Of a stretch of 64,000 bases of DNA, positions 24,965 through 32,369 are shown in pieces (the first letter of the stretch is position 1; the number at the start of each line of letters is the position of its first letter). The notes beneath the pieces are model-generated. The model saw only the letters and a program-made list of their open reading frames with translations. It ran no database searches and was not told where the DNA came from. The stretch spans positions 1-64,000 of the forward strand of contig JAAEAF010014524.1 in the NCBI GenBank assembly GCA_011037195.1. Direction: 5' to 3'. A program made the translations under genes and the position numbers. Source of the DNA: Triatoma infestans (taxonomy: Eukaryota > Arthropoda > Insecta > Hemiptera > Reduviidae).

Positions 24965-27900
24965 TATGTTTGTGTGTGTGTGTGCATGTAAGATAGCTAA
25001 CTAAGAAAATCGCCTAGACTACAAAGAAGTTAACTATAATTTTTTCACTGATATTTTCTAGTTAACAAGAAGATGCAACAACAATTACAAAATATAATTG
25101 GTAGTTTTTTTTGTAATTATGTTGTGCAGCTAATTAATAGTAGGAATGTAAAAAATATGTCGAAAAATTACCAGCTAGTAGTTGTAATTTGAATCAGGTC
25201 AAGTTTGAAAGTTAGAATTAAAAATAAGCAGAAAGCAAATAAGTAAAGCAGAAAATGTAGTGAAAAGAAATGGAATATTCAAATAGATAAGTTACAGTTG
25301 TCAGTTTTATAACCAATTATAGCTACAACAACACACAAATTGGTAGTTGCTTTTTCAATTACTTTTCATCAACTACCACTTGGAAATTATGAGTTTCAAG
25401 TACAACTACTTCAATCTCTTCTTCAAATCCTCGAACCCTGGTTCCGCAAATGGAGAATAAAGATCAATGAGAGCAAATTCAGATACCTACCATTCACTCT
25501 GAATCGCAAAATACTCCCTCCAGAACAGTATTCCTATTCCTTCGGCAGATAAAGGGGATATCTCGGCCTATATTTTGATAAACGCCTTACCTGGAACCTA
25601 CATAATCGACTTAAGCGACAAGAACTTAACTTAAGATACCGAATTACCAAAAAACTTCTCGACAGACGATCAAAACTAACTCTGTCGAACAAAATAATAC
25701 TCTACACAGCCCTGCTCGCTCCTATCTGGACTCGAATTATAGGATCAGCAAAGCGCTCCAACCTTCATCGTATCCAATCCCTCGAATCAAAAATACTCCG
25801 CACAATAGTCGTCAGCAACCACACTATCCACAGTGAGACCTAAAACTCCCATTTGTCCTAGAACTCGCCAAGTCCCGATGTATTAAATTCCATTCCAAAC
25901 TTTCCCATCACTACACAACCCACTGATCTGTAACTTGTCACAGATAACATTTCCTGTTAATCCTTCCTGAAGCCTCGAGATCATCTGAGCGCTTGATAAA
26001 AAAAGAGCATCTCTTGAATTCACTTCATCGGTGTCTATACTAATCGACTTATGATGGTCATAAGTCCATCCAGGCTTGGATCAAAATCGGTTATGCGAAA
26101 GTATTAATTTACTGATTAAATTTTACAATTTTTCACAATTAAAAATGTCTATTATTACAATTTCTGGAAATGTTTATTGTTATTACTATTAAAGGAGATT
26201 AAGAACTATGCCTAAAATTCCACATTTTAAGAGACTCACGTCTTAATAATCATTACGTACTAATTAATAATTTGGTTCATTTTCTTTTAAGTATGATTAA
26301 GTATTCATCACGGCTAAATGTTAAGCAAAAAATTCCAGTCTTAAAAATAAGTATTTTCAATTAATGCGATAATTGCTGCAAGAGAAAATACTGTGAGTGT
26401 TTCACACCAGATTTTTCTATTTTTTTTTTTCCTAAAATATTTACGATTACATATTATTAAACCAACTTTATGCAAATTGCCAATTTAAGATACAAAACAA
26501 AACAAAAGAGTGCACTGCTCTAAAAATTTAACGTCCACCCTAATTACGTCATAAAAATAAATAGATCTCTTTTCCTCTAGAGTGGCTTTTAACTTTATGG
26601 TGGGTATAACATGAAACTGTCCAGTACAACCCCGAGCTACCGTTTAGCATCATCCTCTTTTGCCCCTAGCTCTCTGTCACATACATAAAACAAATTGTCT
26701 TCCCAAACAAATAATTTATGTAAAGGTTGTATTATAAGTTTTAATAACTTTAAAATAAACTATATTAGATATAATAGGAAAAAAAATTAATAATAATTTT
26801 GGTGGATAATCTACGATTTAATTTAACATTTAGCCATTTTGATCTATAATAGACTCTCTCTATGAAATATTTAAAGTTACAGACTTGTTTCTGTAAACTA
26901 TTTTTTAGGAAAAAGTGATAGATATTGTGATGGATGCAAGAAATTATATCTGTTTTAATTGAAGATAATTATGAGAAAAATGCGAGCTTGTTGGCAAAAG
27001 GGTAACCCAGGTAGAAGAAGTACAGTTACAGAAAAAGTTCATGAACCTTGTTAGCATTGTCTACCCCTTCTTTCACAGGGGAAGATTTGAACGAACAATT
27101 AGAAGACATTCCTTCAAGACAGTCTGAAACAGACATTCAAGCCAGAACACTTGCTTCAGGAACAATCGCTCCCTTAAACTCAATGCCAGTGATAGTGATT
27201 TGCCTTTATTCTAGATAAACATCTGATTTATTAAGATATAGTTATGAATATTGTAAAGTTTTAAATCTCTTTAAAGATAATATATTTAATTTTATCTACC
27301 AGTGTTTCTTAATCTTCTTAATTATTTCTTATTACTTCTCTCTCTCTCTTAAAACTTACAAACACAAGCTCTTTTACTAAACCGCTCGTTCTACACCAAC
27401 TACTACCACAAACACACAACAACTCAACACCCAAAAACATTTCAATATTCATCTATGTAGATACTGAACAGATGTGAAGAAAATCGTTAGAGCCAATCAC
27501 GAAAAACTGAAAAGAAAAAAACCATTTAGAAAAATCGCATTTTCAGTGATGGATTTTCCACCAAAACCATGGGAAACCAAAGTTTGTGCTATCTAGATTT
27601 TTTTCTATCACACCCACAGAGATCCACACTGTACAGTCCACCCGCTAAAAACCAGTTTTTTCCTGGGAAATTGACTTGTATTTCCGGTGAAAACTCAATT
27701 TCTACAACTGGACACGATCGCAATATATTTCTCTTAACTGGGGTAATAATCTGGGTGAGAAACACTCACGACTAAAACATCTCTTTCTTATCGAAGAGTC
27801 ACATCTCTTCTAGTTCTAATCAAATACATCTGCTTCAATGTTGGAAATTTACACTAGTAGTTCCCTTGAAATTACCTAAAATTATCAAAGGTGCTTCTAC

Positions 27901-30900
27901 AAAGCAATTTACAGTGCTACCAGCTATATAATATTAGGCTCCATTAAATGCATTGCTCAAAAATTTTGAGTTTGAAGAAAATTAGTAAACCGGAAGAGGT
28001 TACACAATACTTGAATGGTGGAATGATTTCCATTAAACTTGGAAACCAACAGATCTAAGTCTGTTACTTTATCTATAAGTTTAGGCTTAAGTTTTATCAA
28101 ACTGCCGTTAAGGTTTTTCAGAGGGCAATCATAAATATTCTTTCAATTTCATTTTTTTTCAATCATAAATATTTTCCAATTAAAAGACGTTATAGCCAAT
28201 TAAAGTTGAGGATATTAAGTTTAATAGGTAATAAATGAACGTTAATTTCATCACTTTTTAGTACCTTCGGGTCAAATATGAATTTTTTTTTATTTTTATT
28301 TTTTTTTATTACATTTCTCTCTTGAAGTCTAAGAATAATTCAATATTAACTGTACTACAAACTATGTGCATCTAACGGCATATTCAGCGTGACAAACTTT
28401 GATACAATTAACGACAAAATATGTACTTAGTAAGACAAATTTAGTGTTTTTAAGTGTGATATTGCAGCAAATTACATTGACCGAATAGAAATAAATCTAC
28501 TTTTAATTTGGTGTTATCGATATAATTCTTAGGTTAAGTAGCATTTTTTATCAGTTTTTCGTATATTTCAACGAAAAAAGTCCAGAATAAAAAAATGGTT
28601 TATTAGGAAAGGTTTGCAGAATAGTTTAAAACATATAATATTTAATAAAACAATATTAAAAAACCCTAAATAAAACAATAAAATACTAATAACAACATAC
28701 GTGTAAAAAAACAAAATGCAACTATAAAAGTACAGTGAAATACGACTCGTGTTAAAAGAATTTCGTGTTAAACGATAAAATAGCGTTTTTGTTTTCGTCC
28801 CGATTTCTCTACCATTGTACACGTAAAAAAATAAGTTTACATATTAAAATTCAAAAAGAAAACACGAAATCGCTGATTTTAAGACAAAATTCACCGAATT
28901 CGGAAACTAACTGAAATGTATTGACAATCGCGGTGCTTTACATATTCAAAGACAACCGGAAACCTAGCAACAGTGGCAGCCATTGTTTATTTTGTTCCGT
29001 CTAACGAAAAAAAATCTGGTGTGAAACACTCAAACAACTTTCTCTTACTCCAGTTCTCAAAATTAAATTAACAAATTTTATAGTTTGTGTACCAAATTTA
29101 ATGAAATTTGTCAAAAACTGAAAAAAACTATTCAGTAAAAGCGCACTTCCGGTTTACTGATTTTCTTCACACCCGGAATTTTGGCCAACTATTTATTTCT
29201 AATTAATTTCATTTGGATGATAGAGTTGTATGTATATACCACTTTAGAGGAAGCTGTAACCCTACCCCTCTCCTAAAAGTGCCCTTAAATGAATTTTCCC
29301 AGAGAAATGTTTTATATAAAAGTTGTAGATCTTTGAATGTTTAGTTTATATGTGTTTCAAGAAAATCGTCGGGGCCATTTTTGAGAAAATCGCGAAAAAA
29401 TGAAAAAATCATATTTAGTAAAGTGTTAAAACAAAAGCACTTCCGGTTTTCCGATTTTTCTCAAACTCGGAATTTCAACAAGATATTTAATTCTAATTAA
29501 CATTATTTAAATGACCGAATTGTCTAATAACCTGAAATAGCACTTTAGAGGGTAACCTAACCCCACCCTTCCCCCAGAAGGGCCCTTAAATCAATTTTCC
29601 CAGAGAAATGTTTCAAATAAAAGTTGTAGCTCCTTGTATATGTAGTTGATGTATCAAGTTTAAAGAAAATCCTTGGAGCCGTTTTTGAGAAAAACGCAAA
29701 AAAGTAAAAAAGTCAACTTGTAAAGTGGTACTTCCGGTTGAGGAATTTTGACAGATAACGCACAGTCAGATCGCATGTGATACCTAAACGGAATATTAAG
29801 TTTCAGTTTTCTACGATTTTTCGTTTTTGAGCTATGCTGTTCACATACACACATACATACACACACAGACACACACACACATACCATTTGCTAAAAACCA
29901 CTTTTTTTGGACCTAGGGGACCTCAAACGGATATTTCCGGTGAAAACTCGATATCGAAAATTTGGCACGATTACAATACTTCCTCTTACTAGGTGTAAGA
30001 GAAAGTAAAAAATAAGCCAAAAATCTGAGTGACGATGTGACAGTAGAAAACAGGAAGATATATTCTGTTCGTCCGGGAAGTGAAATCTTTTCATGTTAAG
30101 CGATATTTGTTTCGTGTTAAAAGAGAAAAACGTATGAAATTACACAGTATTTGGTCGGGAACGCAATATTATTTCCTGTAACCAGATTTTTTTCATGTTA
30201 AGCGTTTTCGTGTTAAACATTGTTCACTGTATTAATAATTTTAGATAAAAAAAAATTATTGAATTGTTGAAACTTTTTTTAGCTTTTGTCGGCTCCCCTC
30301 TACTGCGTTTAACACCAAGAGGTATAATTTTAGCTTCTTGTGGTACATTTACTAATTTCAAACCAATCTGAAACTTTAAAGTATGTTTCCATTTATAGTT
30401 TCTTAAGAAAGCCCTGGACATGAACAAATAAACTGTCATTTTGTAACGCATTAGCCCACGAAATGTAATTAAGATTCATTAAAATCTTATATTGTATATT
30501 CCACTTAAGCTATTAGCAGTATTATGATAACAAAAAAATGCTGTAACAAAATGGGGTAACAATGGGGTAATATATGTGATAAATATATCATTGGAATTAT
30601 ATATTTTATCGTTTATTTAAATATTTTTGCCGCTATATTATACTTTTGGTCGTTTAATTATTAAATTGATCATTTTATGAATATTTTGTTGTGACTTTTT
30701 TTTTTCTGCGTTCGTCACTGCAAATTTGTTGTTTATAATATCTAGTTTAAATGGCTGTTAACTATTTATGTATATTAAAAATAGTGGTAAGTATTTAAAA
30801 CATTCCAATATATTTCTAATTAATATTTTTATTTTACAGGAAAGAATGTAACGATGGTGTACATAGAAACTCGTAGTTTGACTCCTAAATTGCAGACTAT

Positions 30901-31039
30901 AAAAGAAGCTGTAAATGTGCTCAGAGAAAATAGACTATATGTAAAATTAGATCGTATAGTGCAAAGAGGTTGTAAAAGACCTCTAGGCCCGGACGGGTAT
31001 GAATCATTAGATAAAAAAACAACGATCCATTTCTACTAA
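2701..31039 (+). CDS. Secreted apolipoprotein D-type lipocalin, five coding exons
   Basis: Spliced gene: 2701-2847, 18476-18606, 21143-21234, 21652-21741 and 30840-31039. Every junction has GT and AG and the phases match (0, 2, 1, 1), giving about 219 residues. Residues 1-25 form a signal peptide. G52-x-W54 is the lipocalin signature. Cysteines 35, 70, 147 and 198 are spaced 35/77/51, close to the 33/73/51 of human apoD, whose pairs are first-third and second-fourth. LGYC matches the apoD LGKC, GPYKI matches the APYWI strand, and YIETR-LTP matches the C-terminal IL.R.P region before the last helix. Lipocalins carry small hydrophobic ligands (lipids, pigments, pheromones) outside the cell; insect relatives include Lazarillo and bilin-binding proteins. 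The TDY that normally precedes the third cysteine is replaced by LTSEF. One N-glycosylation sequon (N156-V-T) is present. The true subfamily is unknown, and a 5' UTR exon may be missing. Confidence 0.85.
3484..4463 (+). repeat. 1-kb repeat with inverted ends (DINE/Helentron-like), copy A
   Basis: The left end reads TCTGGTGTGAAACACTCACA, a small hairpin, followed by CAACTTTCTCTTACTCC. The right end reads CCTCTTACTAGGAGTAAGAG and AAAGT, so GGAGTAAGAGAAAGT is the inverted copy of the left ACTTTCTCTTACTCC. Inside are two to three subrepeats of roughly 300 bp (recurring cues: ACTTCCGGTT, CCCAGAGAAATGTTT, AAAGTTGTAGCTC, GAAAATCGTCGG) and a CT/CA microsatellite at about 4311-4338. There is no coding capacity. 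The layout resembles non-autonomous Helentron/DINE-1 elements. Confidence 0.75.
5726..6659 (+). mobile_element. Solo LTR, copy 1, with 4-bp target duplication and nested LINE
   Basis: The LTR runs from TGTAATGACATGGC (5730) to CGATTCCACTACA (6655), with TG..CA ends and a near-perfect TGTAATG/CATTACA inverted terminal motif. GTAA flanks it on both sides (5726-5729 and 6656-6659), as expected for a Gypsy-type 4-bp target duplication. A second copy of the same LTR lies at 13766-14491. A LINE 3' end (about 6168-6477) interrupts this copy. No internal retroviral-type region is present, so it is a solo LTR. Confidence 0.72.
6168..6477 (-). mobile_element. LINE 3' end (same family as 58.1-58.9 kb), inserted in the LTR
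   Basis: On the minus strand the segment encodes remnants of the zinc-finger tail downstream of RNase H (an ILWGVGGN.TTSPN.L stretch and a terminal VLGFLRDLNLMEVL). The last matches VLGFLRELNLEGVL-like residues of the fuller copy at 58177-58500. A T run at about 6168-6177 is the poly(A) tail of the minus-strand element. It is strongly 5'-truncated and frameshifted. A short TATTTCT occurs on both sides and is a possible target-site duplication. Confidence 0.7.
8066..9020 (-). repeat. 1-kb inverted-end repeat, copy B
   Basis: Reverse-orientation copy. It begins ACTTTCTCTTACTCCTAGTAAG (the right end of the family read backwards) and ends with AGAGAAAGTTAAC. Subrepeat cues such as TCTCTGGAAAAATTCATTTA and ACAACTTTTATTTG are present. 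The left terminal hairpin of the family is lost. The open frame at 8258-8440 is part of this repeat, not a gene. Confidence 0.72.
9107..9281 (-). CDS. Exon-like segment of an unrecognised gene, antisense in intron 1
   Basis: On the minus strand, acceptor TTCTAG (ending at 9282) is followed by 1 + 174 nt that read 58 codons without a stop, then the donor GTGTAAGT (GGT before GTAAGT). The peptide runs from SVENFLDFAEEYNKRLNAY through FHCPSGFPFEVKFP to GTVYYESG, with a charged helix-like start and a beta-rich second half, and codon use that looks coding. It would enter in phase 2 and leave in phase 0. I do not recognise the family and found no convincing partner exons. It lies just outside repeat copy B. 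Alternatives are an exon of a nested gene, a pseudo-exon, or part of a decayed transposon. Confidence 0.4.
9653..9826 (-). mobile_element. SINE family 1, minus-strand copy
   Basis: Read on the minus strand it carries a degraded A box (ATAGCGCTCTGG), a B-box-like GATTCGAGTAC, and the family body TAGGAGCCTCTACAGCTCAC. It is more diverged than the copy at 1334-1584. Confidence 0.65.
10305..10530 (+). repeat. 1-kb inverted-end repeat, 3' fragment (copy C)
   Basis: It matches the right-hand quarter of the family: TTTTTGAGCTGTCCTGTTCA, CACAGACCGTTTACTAGAAA, then CTCAGGAACCCTCAAAACGT and ATCGAAAATTTGACGCGATT, ending GAGAAAGTAA. The open frame at 10310-10558 comes from this repeat. Confidence 0.65.
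11107..11786 (+). repeat. 1-kb inverted-end repeat, copy D (diverged)
   Basis: It starts with TCTGTTGTGAAACCTCACAA and ends with ACTTTCTATTATTAGGAGTC. GTATTTCCGGTG, GAAAATCGTCGGCGCC and GATCGCAATAC cues are present. It is shorter and more decayed than copies A, G and I. The minus-strand frame at 11457-11672 lies inside it. Confidence 0.65.
12090..12260. other. Less AT-rich island with a perfect hairpin
   Basis: A locally GC-richer stretch in intron 1. It includes ATGCCTTG TCTAG CAAGGCAT at about 12210-12231, an 8-bp perfect stem. It could be a remnant of an unidentified mobile element. No coding frame is convincing on either strand. Confidence 0.3.
13762..14495 (+). mobile_element. Solo LTR, copy 2, with target duplication and TATA-like motif
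   Basis: From TGTAATGACATGGC (13766) to CATTACA (14491), flanked by CCTC (13762-13765 and 14492-14495). It is collinear with the LTR at 5730-6655 (shared AACTAGTGG, CAGATG.CTTGGTGTGAGTGT, CGAGCACTAACTTCC and CCGCCCTCTTCAAGACATCT). Near the start is a short tandem GGCAAAGTCATTG-like repeat. A TATATAAA lies at 14081-14088. The 3' edge carries extra tandem copies of TGATTCCATTACATCTATC (about 14434-14491). No internal domain is present. Confidence 0.75.
15175..15245. repeat. GA/CT-rich simple repeat
   Basis: AGAGAGAGAGCTCTCTCTCAC is followed by CACTCTCTCTCTG. The purine half and pyrimidine half can pair. The open frames at 15158-15450 result from it. Confidence 0.6.
15640..16560 (-). mobile_element. 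Decayed non-LTR retrotransposon, RNase H and zinc-finger tail
   Basis: Minus-strand reading gives an RNase H stretch with IANLSDSQAAYKALR (second catalytic Asp in SDSQAA) from about 16300-16260, then a tail with GHYRLCDHLKKLGLG and EETPIHFLTDC near 15900-15790. That is the order seen in Jockey/R1-type elements and in the copy at 58.1-58.9 kb. Several stops and frameshifts break it, so it is a pseudogene. Confidence 0.75.
18150..18182. repeat. TA microsatellite
   Basis: A TATATATATATATATATA run just upstream of lipocalin exon 2, within intron 1. Confidence 0.7.
18476..18606 (+). CDS. Lipocalin exon 2: G-x-W motif and second cysteine
   Basis: 43 codons plus 2 nt. Acceptor TTTTATAG ends at 18475 and donor GTAAGT starts at 18607. 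It opens YEGVWFPQYR, the lipocalin G-x-W motif of the first beta strand and 3-10 helix, directly after the exon 1 ending in ITA. YTCHILYE supplies the second conserved cysteine, at the place of GRCIQANYS in apoD. It ends in phase 2, and the single T that opens exon 3 completes a Phe codon. Confidence 0.85.
18607..21142 (+). other. Lipocalin intron 2 (2.5 kb)
   Basis: Donor GTAAGT, acceptor ACTATTTCAG. It contains a TC microsatellite at about 19021-19042 and an RTE-like LINE fragment at 19540-20185. The open frame at 18807-19220 spans the microsatellite and is not supported. Confidence 0.8.
19540..20185 (+). mobile_element. Non-LTR retrotransposon fragment (RTE-like), 3' end of the reverse transcriptase ORF
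   Basis: 19622-19892 encodes EIKRRLLLASRCYIGLSN, then KLVARCTKILLYKTLLRPVL and NYGSEVWV, then FERKIFRRIYGPV. This is the typical stretch after the catalytic domain of this type of element. The downstream GRPRQRWVNA and NWRKR.RRPS pieces (about 20026-20150) sit in other frames, so at least two frameshifts are present. A short ATG repeat (ATGATGATGATG, about 20172-20183) looks like the element's tail. Confidence 0.8.
21143..21234 (+). CDS. Lipocalin exon 3: middle strands
   Basis: 1 + 90 + 1 nt, with an AG just before and the donor GTAAGA at 21235. The 30 full codons read KGIPQTESYDQSYSPGVKRG and then ITVDDEGTLE. The incoming single T and outgoing single G match the phases of exons 2 and 4 exactly. 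The content fits the central barrel strands, where lipocalins conserve little. Confidence 0.8.
21235..21651 (+). other. Lipocalin intron 3 (417 bp)
   Basis: Donor GTAAGA, acceptor TTTTATGTACAG. It contains a GC-richer insert at about 21465-21570 (GGGGAGGGACCACCCCTACA onward) with a T run on its left. This looks like a short retroposed piece in minus orientation, of a family I do not recognise. Confidence 0.8.
21652..21741 (+). CDS. Lipocalin exon 4: late strands and third cysteine
   Basis: 2 + 87 + 1 nt between AG (21650-21651) and the donor GTAAGT (21742). It reads YGPYKIYNYILKLTSEFRV and then RYLCTDYRHA. GPYKI matches the APYWI strand of apoD, and the cysteine sits at the VYSC position, 51 residues before the last cysteine as in apoD. 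The usual TDY before this cysteine is absent; a TDY follows the cysteine instead and is probably coincidental. Confidence 0.85.
23560..24330. other. Less AT-rich block of unknown nature
   Basis: A stretch with repeated GTTGGAGAC-type words (ACTGATTGTTGGAGACACTG, AATTGACTGTTGGAGACTGA) and unusually even base composition. TCTTGCTTGTTTTAAC (about 23680-23696) resembles AATCTTGCTTGTTCTAACTG at about 56230. It may be a weathered LTR or other element, but no ends or coding were found. Confidence 0.3.
24936..24984. repeat. GT microsatellite
   Basis: A pure GT run of about 27 bp, an ATATGTTT break, then a second shorter GT run. Confidence 0.85.
25340..25930 (+). mobile_element. Jockey-type non-LTR retrotransposon fragment
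   Basis: After a frame ending in RKILPPEQYSYSFGR, another frame reads DKRLTWNLHNRLKRQEL, then SKLTLSNKIILYTALLAPIW and GSAKRSNLHRIQSLESKILR, then NHTIHSE. The motif order (L.LDKRLTW, SKL...NK..LYK...P.W, G.A..SN...IQ..Q.K.LR) is that of the region after the catalytic domain in Jockey-clade elements. It is truncated at both ends and frameshifted, and lies inside lipocalin intron 4. Confidence 0.8.
26387..26412 (-). repeat. Left-end fragment of the 1-kb repeat
   Basis: GTGAGTGTTTCACACCAGAT is the inverted left terminal hairpin of the family, with nothing of the body attached on the expected side. Confidence 0.5.
26909..26958 (+). other. Possible alternative terminal exon of the lipocalin
   Basis: AACTATTTTTTAG precedes a frame that would follow exon 4 in phase 1: an Arg codon, then KSDRYCDGCKKLYLF and a stop. 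It would replace the last 65 residues with a short tail containing C-x-x-C. In another frame the same bases read EKVIDIVMDARNYICFN. The phase fit may be chance, since exon 5 restores the conserved C-terminal region perfectly. Confidence 0.2.
27079..27218 (+). other. Exon-like open frame with strong acceptor
   Basis: CTACCCCTTCTTTCACAG is a strong acceptor. Then 2 nt and 45 codons run to a stop: EDLNEQLEDIPSRQSETD, then IQARTLASGTIAPLNSMP. The composition is protein-like (acidic, Ser/Thr-rich). It is phase-1 compatible with lipocalin exon 4 but does not resemble a lipocalin C-terminus. It may be an exon of another transcript, a pseudo-exon, or part of a decayed element. No poly(A) signal follows closely. 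Confidence 0.25.
27440..27775 (+). repeat. 1-kb repeat, partial and rearranged copy
   Basis: GATGTGAAGAAAATCGTTAG, GCATTTTCAGTGATGGATTT, TCCGGTGAAAACTCAATTTC and ACACGATCGCAATATATTTC follow in family order. The piece ends near GTGAGAAACACTCACGAC, which resembles the left terminal hairpin. Right-half and left-end sequences are therefore juxtaposed. Confidence 0.6.
29013..30014 (+). repeat. 1-kb inverted-end repeat, copy G (near full length)
   Basis: It starts TCTGGTGTGAAACACTCAAA and ACTTTCTCTTACTCC, and ends CCTCTTACTAGGTGTAAGAG and AAAGT. Three internal units of about 300 bp each carry ACTTCCGG, a C-rich CCCCACCC-type stretch, TTTTCCCAGAGAAATGTTT and AAAGTTGTAG. A CA-type microsatellite lies at about 29846-29882 just before the right end. 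It is one of the best copies for building a family consensus. Confidence 0.8.
30840..31039 (+). CDS. Lipocalin exon 5: C-terminal helix, fourth cysteine and stop
   Basis: Acceptor TATTTTACAG ends at 30839. The first two bases complete an Arg codon started in exon 4, followed by 65 codons and TAA. KNVTMVYIETRSLTPKL matches the last barrel strand and the start of the C-terminal region. QTIKEAVNVLRENRLYV is the amphipathic alpha helix, and IVQRGCKRP supplies the last cysteine, as in VTDQVNCPK of apoD. About 20 extra residues (LGPDGYESLDKKTTIHFY) follow the cysteine. NVT is a potential N-glycosylation site. Confidence 0.88.
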
Positions 31040-31157
31040 ACCTAACAAACCATAAAACTTCTCTGTTTGGGTCTTTACCTTGTTCAAAAAAATTAAAAAA
31101 CAAAAAAATTGTTCTTAAAAAAAAAAAAAAAAAAGATGAAACATTTTATATTACGTA

Positions 31158-31163
31158 AATAAA
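31158..31163 (+). terminator. Candidate polyadenylation signal of the lipocalin
   Basis: AATAAA about 120 bp after the stop codon and the first such hexamer downstream. It is preceded by A-rich sequence including an A run at about 31119-31134. Assigned by position only. Confidence 0.45.
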
Positions 31164-32365
31164 AAATTAAGAAAAGAATGGCCTAAAAAAAAAGAAGAAA
31201 CAAACTTCATATTCCATTTTCCCTTTTATCGCCTTAATTAAGGTAACAAACATAATTAGGTCGTCCCGTTTTTCATAATACCGTGTCATGGAAGTTTTTA
31301 TTTCTTAAATTGTATAGAATAATTGTTTATATAGCATTATAAAATTTGTTTAATTTGTTTAAATAATATTTAATTAACAATGTCTACAATTTACAATTAA
31401 TAAATTTTTCAATTGTTGGTTTTATATTTCATTTTATTTATAAAACTATTTATTTTATTTAAAGATTAATGATAATTGATTAATAAAGAGCAAATATTTC
31501 ATTTAAGTTTTTACCATTATTATTGACCGGAGTCTTTTTAAAATCTAAGGAAAATTGTGTAACTTGGAATCAATTCATATTGAGATATGTCCGAAAAGGC
31601 TGGTTCATTTTGAGGTGGTTATCGATTGTCGAGTAGCAAAAGCAGGACATTGTACGGGTCTTATAACTTCATGTTGTTTATCAAAATATCCTGACCACAA
31701 ACAGGTCGACGAGTATTAAATTTAAAAAAAATTATGATGGAGAAAAATCTTCGAAATTTTTTAACATTGAGGGCCAAAACACTCAATTACAAAACTTGGA
31801 CTACAGAAAGAAATTCTTTTAAAAAACTTAATCTATATATATACAAATAAAACTGATCGACTTTTTGTTTTGAAATATTTTGTTCAAAACACACAACAGA
31901 CCATTCGTTAAAAATACACCTCTCTATATGAGAAAGTAAAAATTCAGATATAGAATTATTGATTTAAAACGCTGCTTGAAATATAAAAAATGTATTTTAC
32001 AACCGGCATAATTATCTAATAATACTAAGAGAGTATACATACATACCATATAATAAACAAGGGAGAGGCACTTAATTGAATTAGTCTTAAGTAAATTAAA
32101 AAAGTAAAAGAAAAACAGAACTCTAAAGTTGTGCTTAATCAGAAAAAGAAAAATGTAAAGTTGCTACTGTGTTGTTTTAAATTTAAAGTTTTGTAAACTA
32201 TCATAATGATGACGAAGTTCTATTGAACATTTCTAAACTGTTTGTCTTCTTTTATATACTTAACAAATTGGTAATGAATTCAAAAACATGTGTATTGCTT
32301 TTATGTTTGAATTGAATTACATTAATTCAACTAATTATATTTGACAATAAATTCTGGACACTTCA
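31164..32365. other. AT-rich intergenic sequence
   Basis: No supported gene. A short piece at about 31850-31940 (CAGACCATTCGTTAAAAATA, then ATGAGAAAGTAAAAATT) is a degraded right end of the 1-kb repeat family. Confidence 0.5.
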
Positions 32366-32369
32366 TGTT

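Larger units (their letters stand above)
21742..30839 (+). other. Lipocalin intron 4 (9.1 kb)
   Basis: Donor GTAAGT, acceptor TATTTTACAG. It holds a Jockey-type LINE fragment (25340-25930), repeat-family pieces (26387-26412, 27440-27775, 29013-30014), a GT microsatellite (24936-24983), a GC-richer block (23560-24130) and two exon-like segments (26909-26958, 27079-27218). Stretches 21.8-23.5, 24.3-24.9 and 27.8-29.0 kb show nothing I can identify. Confidence 0.8.
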
